From: Phialophora verrucosa
Taxonomy: Eukaryota; Ascomycota; Eurotiomycetes; Chaetothyriales; Herpotrichiellaceae
Assembly: GCA_002099365.1 (NCBI GenBank)
Contig: MSED01000006.1
Location: 992,001 to 1,056,000, forward strand
Reading direction: 5' to 3'
Length of the DNA stretch: 64,000 nucleotides
Shown: positions 10,981-21,710 of the stretch, one piece after another
How positions within the stretch are numbered: the stretch's first letter is position 1
Layout: each line of letters begins with the position of its first letter
Translations under genes and position numbers: made by a program
Notes under the pieces: model-generated
The model's database searches: none
What the model was told of the DNA's origin: nothing
Seen by the model: only the letters and a program-made list of their open reading frames with translations

Positions 10981-12286
10981 ACGATACTTATCATATACCC
11001 CCTGCTTTGATGACGCTCGGTTGCCGAGCAATCACGAGTCGATGATCCACGAATGACATGACCCCTCTCCGGAACATCTCCAAAAGTTAGACGCATACTA
11101 GGGCAGCCTACACGACTGCACGATTGGACTACAGAAAAAGATTGTTGTAACGAAATGACACAGGACTTCACGGGTGCGGCATACAGCATTTTGTTACGAG
11201 ACTCCCCAAGAAAGAATGATTGATCCTGGCTTGTACACTTTATTCTTGGTCTGCGTTCTTGAGAGCGCGCTGCATGATGGGCTTGGGCATCAGAGTGCTC
11301 CGCAGAGATTATGCCGAGTTTTGCTGATTGTGCGCTGGATTTACCCTGGATTTCGGAGCCAGCCTCCGCATTTGTGGTTCGTGTTTTTAAGTTGAGGGCA
11401 ACGGCTATGGATCGGATACACTCGTTTTAATCAGTCCGCGGACTTTTTCTCAGGAGAATGCTAGTAATATCAATTGTGGCCTTTTTCAGTCTATCGGTGG
11501 TAATCTGCCAACACTGGCTGGACATCCCGGGTCAATGTCGAAGGTCAAATAACTGTCGAAGTGGGTGTCTTATGTGCCGTCTCAGCCTTGCTCTTCGATG
11601 ACATAAGCTCTGCCAAGCCAAATCCCCCCTCCCCAACTCGTCTTCCCTCACTTCACACCTTGTTCTTGACATCCCATGACTTGACAAATGCATTCTATGT
11701 TTCTAGCACTGCTGCAAACGCTCCTGCACGTGCGAGACTGGGGTCTCTGCGTTCCCGTCCTTTGAACACGTCCCGAAAGACCAGTGTTTGACAAGCTAAG
11801 TCTAATGGCTAACACCGACCAACAAACAGGGGGTGCTCCTCAACATGCTTTCTTACACCCGGCAGCGCTAGCACTCCCTTTACCAAAGACCATCTCGGTT
11901 GGTAGTATGCATCCAGGTCAAGTATTCACGAAGGTAAAGATTCACTTCCAGACAGTGCCACAGCTTTTATCACGCCCTGTTGTCGCCAGGCTACCGCTTC
12001 ACGCGGAGTCGAGAGTCAAAAAATGCCAAGGTCGCTTGCCCCACCAACGGGAGCCTAGCGCCAAATCCACATGTTTTCTCACTCGGACGAACCAGACACG
12101 CCGCCGCTTCTCTTCCCTGCCACTCACTTTGTCACTCATCTTCGCTTTAGCCTTCCACCATCTCCGTCCCATTCCATCAACAACAACTCGACGCGTCGAC
12201 AACAAATCGATCGGTTGCATCTACCAAAATAACTTGTCGCGTCAACTCACCAAGTTCATACCTTTCTTCATCGACAGCTGATCGCA
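10981..12286. other. intergenic, leader of H2A.Z
   Basis: No supportable gene. The last ~200 bases are C/T-rich, as in the 5' leader of a highly expressed fungal histone gene. Confidence 0.4.
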
Positions 12287-12978
12287 ATGGCCGGAGGCAA
12301 GGGCAAGAGCATCGGAGGCAAGGCGACTGGCGCGAAGGATTCCAGTGCAAAGCCTCAGAAGTCGCACAGCGCAAAGGCTGGCTTGCAGGTGAGTTGGCCC
12401 TTGACCCAGATTCACGCGAGGCAGGGTATGCACACGCGACATCACGTTGTCAAGCAGCGACTTCATTGTGATGATCGCGCAATGTGCACACCTGTTTAGG
12501 CGGCAGTCAGCGCGCTGCATCACATCTCCCTGCGCTACCACAAGCGCAATCGTCCGCCGCGCTTCAATCATCACTAAACCAGGGCTGACACCCTTTCAAT
12601 AGTTCCCCTGTGGTCGCGTCAAGCGTTTCCTGAAGAACAACACCCAGAACAAGATGAGAGTTGGTGCCAAAGGTATGAGTCAAGCCGCAGTTTCCAGTAT
12701 TGACAAGTGCACTGACAATCCATCTGGCAGCTGCCGTCTATGTTACCGCAGTCCTCGAGTACCTGACCGCCGAAGTCCTCGAACTAGCAGGCAACGCTGC
12801 CAAGGATCTGAAGGTCAAGCGTATCACTCCTAGACATCTGCAACTTGCCATCCGCGGTGATGAAGAGCTGGATACATTGATCAGAGCGACCATCGCCTTT
12901 GGTGGCGTCCTTCCCCATATCAACCGCGCGCTTCTCTTGAAGGTGGAGCAGAAGAAGAAGAGCAAGGCAGACGCATAA
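12287..12978 (+). CDS. htz1: histone H2A.Z variant
   Basis: Nucleosome component placed at promoters and boundaries. Three exons (12287-12388, 12603-12672, 12731-12978) give 139 residues, the usual H2A.Z length. Exon 1 carries a Gly/Lys-rich tail (MAGGKGKSIGGKA). Exon 2 begins FPCGRVKRFLKNN, typical of H2A.Z. Exon 3 holds the rest of the histone fold (AAVYVTAVLEYL) and the docking region GDEELDTLIRATIAFGGV. The C-terminus has no SQ(E/D) phosphorylation motif of canonical fungal H2A, which supports the variant call. Both introns have standard GT-AG ends. The first is long for this window (214 bases), so an internal regulatory role is possible but unproven. Confidence 0.97.
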
Positions 12979-14487
12979 ATGGCCTCGAGCGGGACCATCA
13001 TTCTCCCAAGAATATCTCTCCTAGGCGTTATCTATTTCTGGTGATGGGCTGGATCGTGGCGGTGTCTAGTCATGGATACGAGTGAATGAGGAGAAACACT
13101 ATTGCAACAACAATAAGAACAGTGCGGGTTTCAGGAGGCCATTATCGAGCTCTTCATGCGTGTGTCAACAGTGCTTATTTTGAACTGAGGAGCACATCGC
13201 GCCTTTTGAGTTTGACCCAAGTTGGATTTGTTATGAATCACAGTACCCTCTTTTTCCTGTGGCTTGTGCGCCTCACTGAATCGTCGCGTTTCTGACTGCT
13301 AATAGGGTTGTCACGTCGTTGCTGCTGCCACCTCAACTGCTGCCTGTCTACTTGTGGAACCGAGTCGCCTGGTTAGTCTTACGCTCCTAGTTTGTGTGAC
13401 TTGCTCCTCGCAACACTCGATTTCGGTGACTTGCCCGGAAGGCGAGCATCATTCGAATGACTTGATCATGTCTGCTCCTTCCTTGCTAGTGTTTGCTCAA
13501 ACGTGTTACTTACACTACAGTGGCGAACCTTCGTCTTTGATTCGTGGCGGGTGAATTCCTTGGTTAACATTTTGTGTGACAAAACACGAGCATTGTTTGC
13601 TCTTCTGCACGACGCTGTCCCGTTCTGCGAAGACCCACGTTGGACAGTCAATTGGTCGCCTCGAACATGAGTGCAATTAAGTCCTTCTTCCCGTCATGCT
13701 GATGCCGGTCTACATCACGGTCCCGTTGTGATATGACTTCGAAACATCGTGCCAGGGCCAGAACATGTCTCGCTTAGCTGTCGTGCAGCTGCACGCTGGC
13801 ATCACCCAATTCACGACCTACACTCTCCTCCCACTCCCGCCATAAAGTGCCAATGCCAATGCTCCATGATGGTAGGCTTCGTTTACCTCATGCATCGTTG
13901 GAGCTGTTTTCCTGGACATCTCATAGGTCCCACCACGACGACGTGGAAAGTCCACAGCATTGATACAGTTCCGCGACTACTGGGTTTCATGGAGATGCTG
14001 TGCAACAGTCTTCCCTCCTCGCCTCACACGCGGCATGGCAAGGCGATCAGTTTACCGAATATGCCTTCTCTGTCTCCTAACCTCTTGCCTCTCGGATACT
14101 CAGATCCCTCGTCGACTCTTGGTTGGACAGTGCACAGCCCCCCGAGAGGCCAGCACAAATCCCCTGAAATGTGATGCCTATGACCTGAACTGTTAAGAAA
14201 ACAGAACCTTTTTACAGCGGCCGTTCTTCGTCTATCAGAGAACATCCCAGATGCTACAGCCGAAAGGTATCATATGTCCATGTCCTCTCACAGCCTCACA
14301 TCCTTTCGCAGGACGCTATCCGCGAAATCATTGCTGACATGCTCATCCTCAAGTCCAGGAATAAATCCACCTACCCGCGGCGCTGTCTACTTAGCCTTTG
14401 GACAAACGAATCTCGTCCAGCTGTAGAGCTGAAGGCCAGCCGCTTGAGAAGATATCACACCGCTCCCTCGGCAGAGCTCGAGGCAAC
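12979..14487. other. intergenic, no gene seen
   Basis: 1.5 kb between two plus-strand genes. Several short open segments, none with family resemblance or convincing splice sites. It probably holds the H2A.Z 3' UTR and the promoter of the RS-rich gene. Confidence 0.35.
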
Positions 14488-15470
14488 ATGCCAAGTAGAT
14501 CCCTTCGCTACTGGATCGACTCCCACGGTAACATACATTGGTATGACTCCAACTCAGGTTGGGGAGCAGATTTTGATCTCGAAGGTAAAACAGCACCAAA
14601 ACCACCCCCAACTCAAAAGGACAACGGGTAAGGTTCTCAGGATCGACTCGCGGCGGCTACAGCCCAAGCCCGCGTCGTGGGCGGCGCGGCCGAAGTCGAG
14701 GCAGAAGCAGAAGCAGAAGCAGAAGCAGAAGCAGGTAAGCCCAGTTGACAAACCCTTGTTCGCTTCTTCCTGAATCGCACCGGGACACCGAGTCGGCAAC
14801 ATATTTTGCTCCATCACTGACGCCTCGCACTCCCGTTTCGCAAAGCGGTCCGCTGTCCCGTGCGATGTCCGCTGTCTTTTCTGGCATTGACCCTCCTCGT
14901 CACAGTGATCGACGGAACCGCCCCAACCCGAACCCGAACCCCAACATCCACCAGATATACAATGAGTTCACGGGAGATTATGAGCCCTACGAATTTCTCC
15001 CCTCGGGCGGTGCAAGGAGGCTACCCTACTGCCGTCACGGCCTGACCAGGCTAGAGTGTGGCCTGTGCGGTGACGACTACGGGGACATGCGGCGGTCCCC
15101 GAGCCGAAGACGAGGACGGAGTCGACGCCGGAGAGATTTTTGGGATGACTTCGATCCTCGCCTCGGTCGGGCAAGGGGTGGCGCCAGGTATCCGGATTGG
15201 TATGACGAAGAATTCTCTTTTCCCGGTGGCTGGTACGGGTGCGGAACGATATACGGGCACGCCAGCGACGGCACTGAGGTCCCAATTACGTTTTATGATG
15301 AGCAGACTGGCCGATTGATGAGACGCGGCAGAGGGAGAGGGAGGAGGAGAAGAAGAGGATCGCGACGCCGGCGCGACAGGATGGAAGAGGATATCTGGCG
15401 CGAGATGGATAGGGCAGAGAGGAGGGCCGAAGAGGCAGAACATTGGCTCTGGAGGCAGTACGGCGCTTGA
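14488..15470 (+). CDS. RS/RG-rich hypothetical protein
   Basis: Unrecognised protein of 271 residues from exons 14488-14584, 14641-14734 and 14846-15470. The phases agree at both joins. The N-terminus (RYWIDSHGNIHWYDSNSG) has the look of a small conserved motif. Exon 2 encodes GSTRGGYSPSPRRGRR followed by six RS dipeptides, the signature of SR-type nuclear proteins. Exon 3 has a PNPNPNPN stretch, a possible metal site in YCRHGLTRLECGLC, and two long Arg-rich blocks separated by a Tyr/Phe/Gly-rich segment. It ends with an acidic-basic helix (MEEDIWREMDRAERRAEEAE). No RRM is present. A splicing or RNA-condensate role is an inference from composition alone. The 5' exon rests on splice logic only. 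Confidence 0.65.
14703..14734 (+). repeat. AGAAGC hexanucleotide repeat in RS domain
   Basis: Five tandem AGAAGC units plus AG encode the RS dipeptides and run directly into the splice donor gtaagc. A copy-number change would keep the frame but alter the RS domain length. Confidence 0.9.
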
Positions 15471-16422
15471 AGGTGTCACACGTATTCATCCGATAAGCGG
15501 AGTCATGTTCTGGCAGGTCGGTTCGAGATCTGGTCTCAGGATGCATGTACATACACGGTTGAGGAGATGAGGCTGATCCGTGAGAACGACAGAGCACACA
15601 CTTGCAACGCACACACTGCAACGCACACACTTGCAACGGGATTACTGCCCCAACATGTCAAGCATAGGCCTATAAATGTAGATAAAGATACGAATAGGAA
15701 CAGGGCTGAGATACGGAGTACCTCGTACTATCGAGCATTATCCTCCCAACGAAGACTACAGCTCCATCAAGCCCATCTCCATACATGTATACAAGGTATA
15801 CAAGCCCATACTGTGTACCTACAATAAATACAAAAGATCCCGCTGAGAAATCATACAAGACCACCCAACGCTGATGCCGGAAGAACATTTCGTCATACAG
15901 CACTCCATACTAGAGTAGATATCGATCCGTACCATTACGAGTTCGGAATCGACGAGTCGGTGCAAAAAGGCGGGAAAGGCGAAGGCGGGAAAGGCGACGG
16001 CAGTCATATATTTCATTTCGAGAAAAACCCCTGGATGGTGTGGTTTCCTGTGTGTTGGCTGGCTGGTCGTCGTTCGTTCGGTCTAGTGCGCCCTCAACGC
16101 GAAGCGCCGCTGCAAGGTACATGTCTACGCCTAGATTCACGATTGGGGGCGGATTAGAGGATGTTTCCCCTGTCCCGTGGAATTGACGGTTGAAGATCGG
16201 ATCAAGCGGGAGGGTGGAGGTCAAGACTCCGGACTGACTGTCTGATTGGGGAGGGATGAGGGTTTGGTATTTCAGGTTCTGTAGTTCTAAAGGTCTGAGA
16301 AGAAGGGGCGACAAGGTTCACTCTCTGATACGAATTCTTGCTCCTCCTCCAAACCTGGCCGGTTTCCTTTGGCGTCACATCGTCCCCAAGGGACCCTCAT
16401 CACCAGTTCTGGGAGGGGCCCG
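15471..16422. other. intergenic between convergent genes
   Basis: No gene supported. It carries a 15-mer tandem repeat at 15594-15637, one TACGGAGTA at 15712-15720, and the 3' UTRs of the RS-rich gene (+) and the Mpp6-like gene (-). Confidence 0.4.
15594..15637 (+). repeat. three-copy GCACACACTTGCAAC tandem repeat
   Basis: Units of 15, 14 and 15 bases: copies one and three are identical and copy two lacks one T. Located in the probable 3' region of the RS-rich gene. Confidence 0.9.
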
Positions 16423-17417
16423 TCAGATCGTCTTCCTGGCTTTCTTCCTCGTCTTGTAGCTTCCCTGGTCCCTTCCCTTCCTCTTGTTCCCGTGTTTGGC
16501 CTTCGGGTGGTCTACAGCAGTGCCGCGCATGTTTCGGTGCTTTTGCTCTATCGCCTGGCGGACTTGACGCATTTCTTCGTCAGAGTTGACGTCCCTTGTC
16601 GGACTGGCCCGACCTCGACTACGGCTTGTGGGTGTTTTGCGACGACGCGCAGTGTAAGAGTCCGAGGAGCTCTCTGAGCCGGATTCCTCATCAGAGTCAG
16701 AGTGTTCGCCGCCATCGGAGGCAGAGCTCAGATCGTCGTCGTCATCTTCTCGAGTCTGACCCGGTTGGACGGTAGTATTTCTTGATTTCCCCTTGCGGAA
16801 TGAGCCGAACGTCTGGCGGCCGCCGGGTTGAGCGGTGGTCCAGATGTCTTCTTCAGACGAGCTGTTTCCTCCCTCTTCATCTAGGTCACCCAATTCGCGG
16901 AACCAGTTGGGGTCGGTACTGCCATTGTGATTGCTCTTTGCAGCATACCCTGTTCTTTTATATTGTGGTAGCAGCACTTTCACATCAAGCACCCATTCTG
17001 TATCAGCCTCCTCGTGTCTGAATGTACTGACTCCGCCTCGTGACATGGTCGGAGCGACAAGTCCGTTAGGGACTTCGTTCATGGGCGTTCCGGGAACAGA
17101 GGTCACTGGAGAAGAAGTAGTGCTTTCAACTCGACGTCGCTTTGCTGACGGTTCGGTTGCTGGGGTGTGAGCAGTAGACGATGCTGGGGTGGACGTTGAC
17201 GGAGATGCTGCAGCGGCTCTTTGCATGAACTATAGGTTGCGCGGTGACTTGCTTAGAATACCTGTGTTGGGATGGTCTCAAGTATCGTAACTTGACACCT
17301 GAAGACTTCGGGGAGAGATATGGAACTTACCTTCATGTTCAGCAGGCGCGACGACATCTGCTTCGCTTGCTGCGATGATGGCGTCCGCGCGAGTTCAGGT
17401 GTACTGAAGCCCGCCAT
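16423..17417 (-). CDS. Mpp6-like nuclear exosome cofactor
   Basis: RNA-binding cofactor that docks on the nuclear exosome and helps Mtr4-dependent RNA processing. Exons 17417-17331 and 17229-16423, joined across a 101-base intron, give 297 residues. The diagnostic core spans the join: MSSRLLNMK then FMQRAAAA, the conserved Mpp6 N-terminal motif. The rest is low-complexity: Ser/Thr/Pro-rich, a basic KRRR patch, Asp/Glu-rich runs (EDDDDDLSSASDGG), then a Lys/Arg-rich tail ending KTRKKARKTI. It is longer than yeast and human Mpp6 (about 160-190 residues), mostly because of the disordered acidic part. Without the first exon the family would not be recognisable. Confidence 0.85.
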
Positions 17418-18447
17418 TTTGTCTGCACAAAGTGACGCAGAAGGGTTTTTACGCAGGAAGCAAGACGCAGGAGACGAGTCCTCAATTTGACAAGGAGCTC
17501 ACTTGAGGAGCGAGTCCTCACTTTGACGCGCCAAGGTCAATCTAAAATTTGGAAGCAGTGGAAGGTCAATGCGGCGCAATCATTCAAGTATGGTGTCTCC
17601 TTGACGAAGCTGCTTCGACAGGTGCGGCCACAGCTGACACGTGCCAAGTGGACGACGTCGGGAACAACTATACTTCGTATTACAGCGATCGGAAAAGTTG
17701 AAGTGACGTTCGCCAGCCTTGCCGGCTTGGGAAATTAGTTTCGCCGACTGAACGTTTCCTGCAAGGCTGCGCTCCCGACGTAGTGATGGAAGGAATAAGG
17801 CGGCTAGCACATAATAATGAAGATATAACTATAATTGGGCTTGCATAACTTGGAGTGATGGACCTGCGAAGACTGTCGTCCTCAGGAGCAGGAAATCACT
17901 CCAAAGCATTTACGGCCTCGGTTTTACGGAGATTGAGGCAACAGAGCAAGCTAAATGCCAGTCTTTTAAGGTCAAAATGAGCTCTTGTTCATCTTGAGTT
18001 CCGTCCGTGATGCGCTAGTCCGGGTGTTTGGTGCGCGGCGAGGGTAAATTTGCTCTCCGTGCACTGTTTCATGGATAACATGGCCCTAATCGAAGTGCGG
18101 TGGGTCGTGTGTAATTGAATCTCCGAATCCAATTCAGACCAACAATGTTGCCGCTGATGCCTTTGGAGGTCGATGAGTTGCTGGTCGTGTTGGAGCGCTT
18201 GCTCCGGGTATTTGCTGACGCGGAGGCGGGCGAGGGACATCTGGCCGGCCTATCTTCAGTCTTCCTAAACACAGCAGCGGCCGTCAGGAACCAAGGTACG
18301 TGTTGGCCCGTTAAAGAGGTTTGCCAAAGCTCAGAGCCAGTCAATGAAGCGCATGCGGATCTCAGACTCGGTCAAGTCCAAGACGACATGACCTGGGGAT
18401 TTGGCACGTCAATAGCCGACCACCGCCTAAGTCGAGGTATTCTCGCA
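17418..18447. other. intergenic, no gene seen
   Basis: Upstream of the Mpp6-like gene and downstream of the YjbQ gene, both minus strand. The open segments on either strand lack splice support or family resemblance. Confidence 0.35.
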
Positions 18448-18940
18448 TCATCTTTTCTCGCCTTGGATGGTTGCGACTACTTTTCTCGAATGCTTAGCCG
18501 CCCGGAACTCCAGATACCATATGCCTTGCCAGGTACCAGTGTTCAGAGTCCCGTCTGTGATGGGTATTGTCACGCTTGCACCGACCAACGCAGATTTTAT
18601 GTGTGCCTGATCGGTATATCAGTGAGAGTAAACGCTGCGACCACTAACATATACCTACCGGCATATCGTCCAAGCCTTCCGCGGAGTGTCTGTATAGGTT
18701 TCCCTTCCTATCCTCCGGAGCAATTCTGTCCAGTGCATCGCTCATATCCTCCCTCACATCACTATCCCAGTTCTCATTCAACGATAGCGCACATGACGTA
18801 TGTTGGATGAAGAGGTTGAGCAGCCCGACTTTGTAGTCTTTGATCTCCGGCACGGACGACATAACATGATCGGTGACTAGGTACGAGCCGCGCGACTTTG
18901 AGGGAAGTGTAAAGGTCTTTTGAAACCACGACGACGACAT
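18448..18940 (-). CDS. YjbQ/UPF0047 family protein
   Basis: Small enzyme-like protein of the UPF0047 family, whose bacterial member YjbQ has weak thiamine-phosphate synthase activity. The role in fungi is unclear. Exons 18940-18659 and 18606-18448 join over a 52-base intron to give 146 residues, close to the usual ~140. The family signature is complete: FIQHTSCALSLNENWD, then DMSDALDRIAP, HSAEGLDDMPAHIKSAL across the splice, then ITDGTLNTGTWQGIWYLEFR. The start at 18940 (MSSSWFQKTF) fits the family N-terminus; upstream in-frame codons look non-coding. It lies 382 bases from the divergent cutC start. Confidence 0.92.
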
Positions 18941-19322
18941 GTTGTCGCAGATATGGTGGGGAACGCAACCTGCGGGACAATAAACAACGATGGGTGCCTT
19001 GTTCGTCGTTTGGAAGGGTAGGCTGACTAGTCGGAATGGTAGACCTAAAAGGTACTGCGGTACGCCTGGGAATAGCGCAAGTACTAGGACGAGCACAGAG
19101 ACAAGAGTAAAATATCTATGTTGTGTAATGTCCAGAGCAGGCATATCATCAGAGTTGAATCGATGAGGAGGAGCAGCGAAAGTCAAGGTCATTCGCTTCG
19201 ACGTCATAAGGACCTGCTTTCCGACGAGTTTCTCCGGCTCCGGATCCTCACTTTCCGTTCATTTCTCCATTTCAAGTGTCACCAGCACCTCCAGCGAGTC
19301 AATCCCGAGTACCGACTGGAGG
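18941..19322. promoter_or_regulatory. shared divergent promoter, YjbQ and cutC
   Basis: 382 bases between two divergent start codons must contain both promoters. No specific element was recognised. Confidence 0.5.
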
Positions 19323-20003
19323 ATGACTTTCCTCGAAATTGCTTGCTTCAATGTGCAATCGGCCCTCGTCGCAAGTGAGGCTGGAGCACATCGAATTGAG
19401 CTTTGTGACAATGCTGACCTTGGGGGAACAACTCCTCCGCTAAAGTGGCTGACCGAAGTCCATAACATTGTCAAAATCCCTATCAATGTCATGATTCGAC
19501 CTCGCGGCGCTGATTTTGTCTACACAGATCCAGAGTTCCAGAACATGAAGGATGCCATAAATGTGTTCAAGTCTACGAGGATGGTTAGCGGCTTTGTCTT
19601 CGGGATCCTCAAGCATGATCGGACGGTTGACGTGGAAAGGACTGCCGAGCTAGTCAATCTGGCTGCCCCGCTACCATGCACATTTCACCGAGCATTTGAT
19701 GAGACCCTTGATCTGGCCCAAGCACTCGAGGATGTCGTGGATTGCGGAATACAGACAATCCTCACCTCGGGTGGAGCTTCGAAGGCGGTTGACGCCTGTG
19801 AAATTCTAGCACAGCTCGTGAAGAAGTCTGACGGCAGGCTCGTGATCATGCCGGGCGGAGGCGTCAGATCGACGAACATCGCTGCGCTCAGGGAAAAGAC
19901 CAATGCCTCGGCCTATCATTCTTCAGCGCTTCTTGGCTCAGACTCTGTGGCCAATGCCCTTGAGATCGAACAGATGAAAACGAGAATACAGCAGGGACGT
20001 TGA
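19323..20003 (+). CDS. cutC: CutC copper-homeostasis family protein
   Basis: TIM-barrel protein of the CutC family, linked to copper handling in bacteria and animals; its exact activity is unsettled. 226 residues, no intron. Family landmarks are in order: LEIACFNVQSALVASEAGAHRIELC, then ADLGGTTPP, INVMIRPRGADFVYT, GFVFGIL, TFHRAFDE, ILTSGGASKA, and IMPGGGVRSTNI. The length is a little short of bacterial CutC (~248) but all barrel motifs are there. It ends 89 bases from the stop of the convergent permease gene. Confidence 0.95.
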   Translation: MTFLEIACFNVQSALVASEAGAHRIELCDNADLGGTTPPLKWLTEVHNIVKIPINVMIRPRGADFVYTDPEFQNMKDAINVFKSTRMVSGFVFGILKHDRTVDVERTAELVNLAAPLPCTFHRAFDETLDLAQALEDVVDCGIQTILTSGGASKAVDACEILAQLVKKSDGRLVIMPGGGVRSTNIAALREKTNASAYHSSALLGSDSVANALEIEQMKTRIQQGR

Positions 20004-20092
20004 CTGCAGCGCCGGCTATCAACACTATACACGGCTGCCACCTTCAGTTTAAACCTCCAGTTCCACCATTTTTCAGGCATTCAGAGGTGTCT

Positions 20093-21710
20093 TTATGTCC
20101 CACTCGCTTCGGACAACTGAACCTCGGCCTTCGCGAACTTCCGTGCCGCCACCCTCTTCTCAAACAGGAGATCCAGCTCTGCTATTGTCCTATCCTTCGG
20201 CTCAGGCACGCAGAAATAGCTGAATATGAGACCTAGAATGGAAACTCCGCCCCAGAAAAAGCCTGATCGAGCACCCCACCCCCAAGCCGACGGGTTCAAC
20301 TGATAAGGCGTAATCACGTTGGCGACGATTTTCGCGCAAGAGAACGAAAATCGAGCGATCGCGACTGACTTGCTGCGCAGGAGCGACGAGGGGATTTCGG
20401 ACACTTGGGCATATGACACTGCATCCGTAGTGACGCCGGAGACGAACACGCTTAATAACAGGATGACACCTATCGCCCACGGCAATGCCGACGAGGCCGA
20501 GCTTGCTTGGGCAACTCCCAAACCGCCAATGATGCAAAACAGGGTGCCCACGGCCGCGAGACCCCAAAGGAAGAGCGTACGTCGACCAACATGAGGAAAG
20601 AGGAACCACTGCAAGACGGACACGTCAGAATGCGAACTCACTTCAGAAGGGCGTTCACCAGTCACTTACAGCCACTATCACCCCGATCAACTCAAGTGCG
20701 TATGCAGCAATCGACAGGTCGAAAGCCTGATTGGTCGGTAGTCCCGCTTGTTGGAAGAAATATGTCGAGTATGCCCTGAAAGTCGAGCCGCTCGAAACAT
20801 GTATAACATAACATCCCATGACGATTATGGTTCTGCGGAGATTGGTCCCTCTGAAGCATGCAATATATGACGTACCGGCGTCGGCTTCGCGTTCGAGTTC
20901 GGTAGTAAGCGCCATCAGGGCAACGTTCTTGTCGATGTCGAAGTCCAACGCCTGATGGGTTGTGAGTCGACGGATAGAAGCTTTCGCTTCCTCCAAACGG
21001 TTTTTCCGCACAAGCCACCACGGCGACTCGGGAGCGAGGGCCACGCCAACCATGAGGGGTATGGGCCAGAACCACTGAATTGCGAACGGCACTCGGTACG
21101 CCCACGGAGCCGACAAGTTCAAGCAGCCACGGAGTACCCCAGATGCAATCAATTGCCCGAAGACCCAGCACATGTCGACATAGCTTGTCAAGTATGGCCG
21201 GAGATATGTGGGCATGACCTCAACGGCGTACACGCAAGTTGCGGCTTGGAAAAGACCCAAAGGAATGCCGAGCAGGACCTGACCAGTCTCCAGGACCCCC
21301 AGACTCGGAGCAAAGAACTGGATAAAGATGGGGCAAGGGATGATGAGTAGACCGAGCACCATCGTTTTCCGAAATCCCAATTTCTCACACATCCAGCCGC
21401 TGAGCCCCAGACCAATGAGCTGCCCAACATTCGACCCATTGGTGAGTCCTGACTGCCACGGTGCAGAAATTTGGTATTTCCCCTTAGGCCTGCGCTCGCC
21501 ATATTTCTTTGCAAACGCCGGTTGGGCAAACAGGGACACCATAAGTTTGTTGTCAAAGCCATCCATGACGAGCGCGGTGGACATGACAACGCTCCATCCG
21601 ACGGCCTTTGGATAGAGCTTCACGGCCTGAAGCAGCGTCAATTGGTGGTCATGGCGTGCTGCATCTTCGGCGTCGGCGAGACTATCATGTTCAAGGGCTG
21701 TCTTCTCCAT
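20093..21710 (-). CDS. MFS alpha-glucoside/maltose permease-like transporter
   Basis: Plasma-membrane sugar:proton symporter of the maltose-permease branch of the MFS sugar porters. Exons 21710-20670 and 20608-20093 over a 61-base intron give 518 residues, normal for the family. The N-terminus has LYPKAVGWSVVMSTALVMDG, then the family segment GKYQISAPWQSGLTNGSNVG and a loop CEKLGFRKTM. PESPWWLVRKNRLEEA marks the end of helix 6. The second exon has GRRTLFLWGLAAVGTLF and closes with VPEPKDRTIAELDLLFEKRV, the standard tail. Several GATAAG sites sit 47-67 bases upstream of the start, suggesting GATA-factor control. The real sugar is not predictable. Confidence 0.92.

Noticed and set aside
18115..18810. 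231-codon plus-strand open frame
   Set aside because: Largely antisense to the well-supported YjbQ exons, without motifs.
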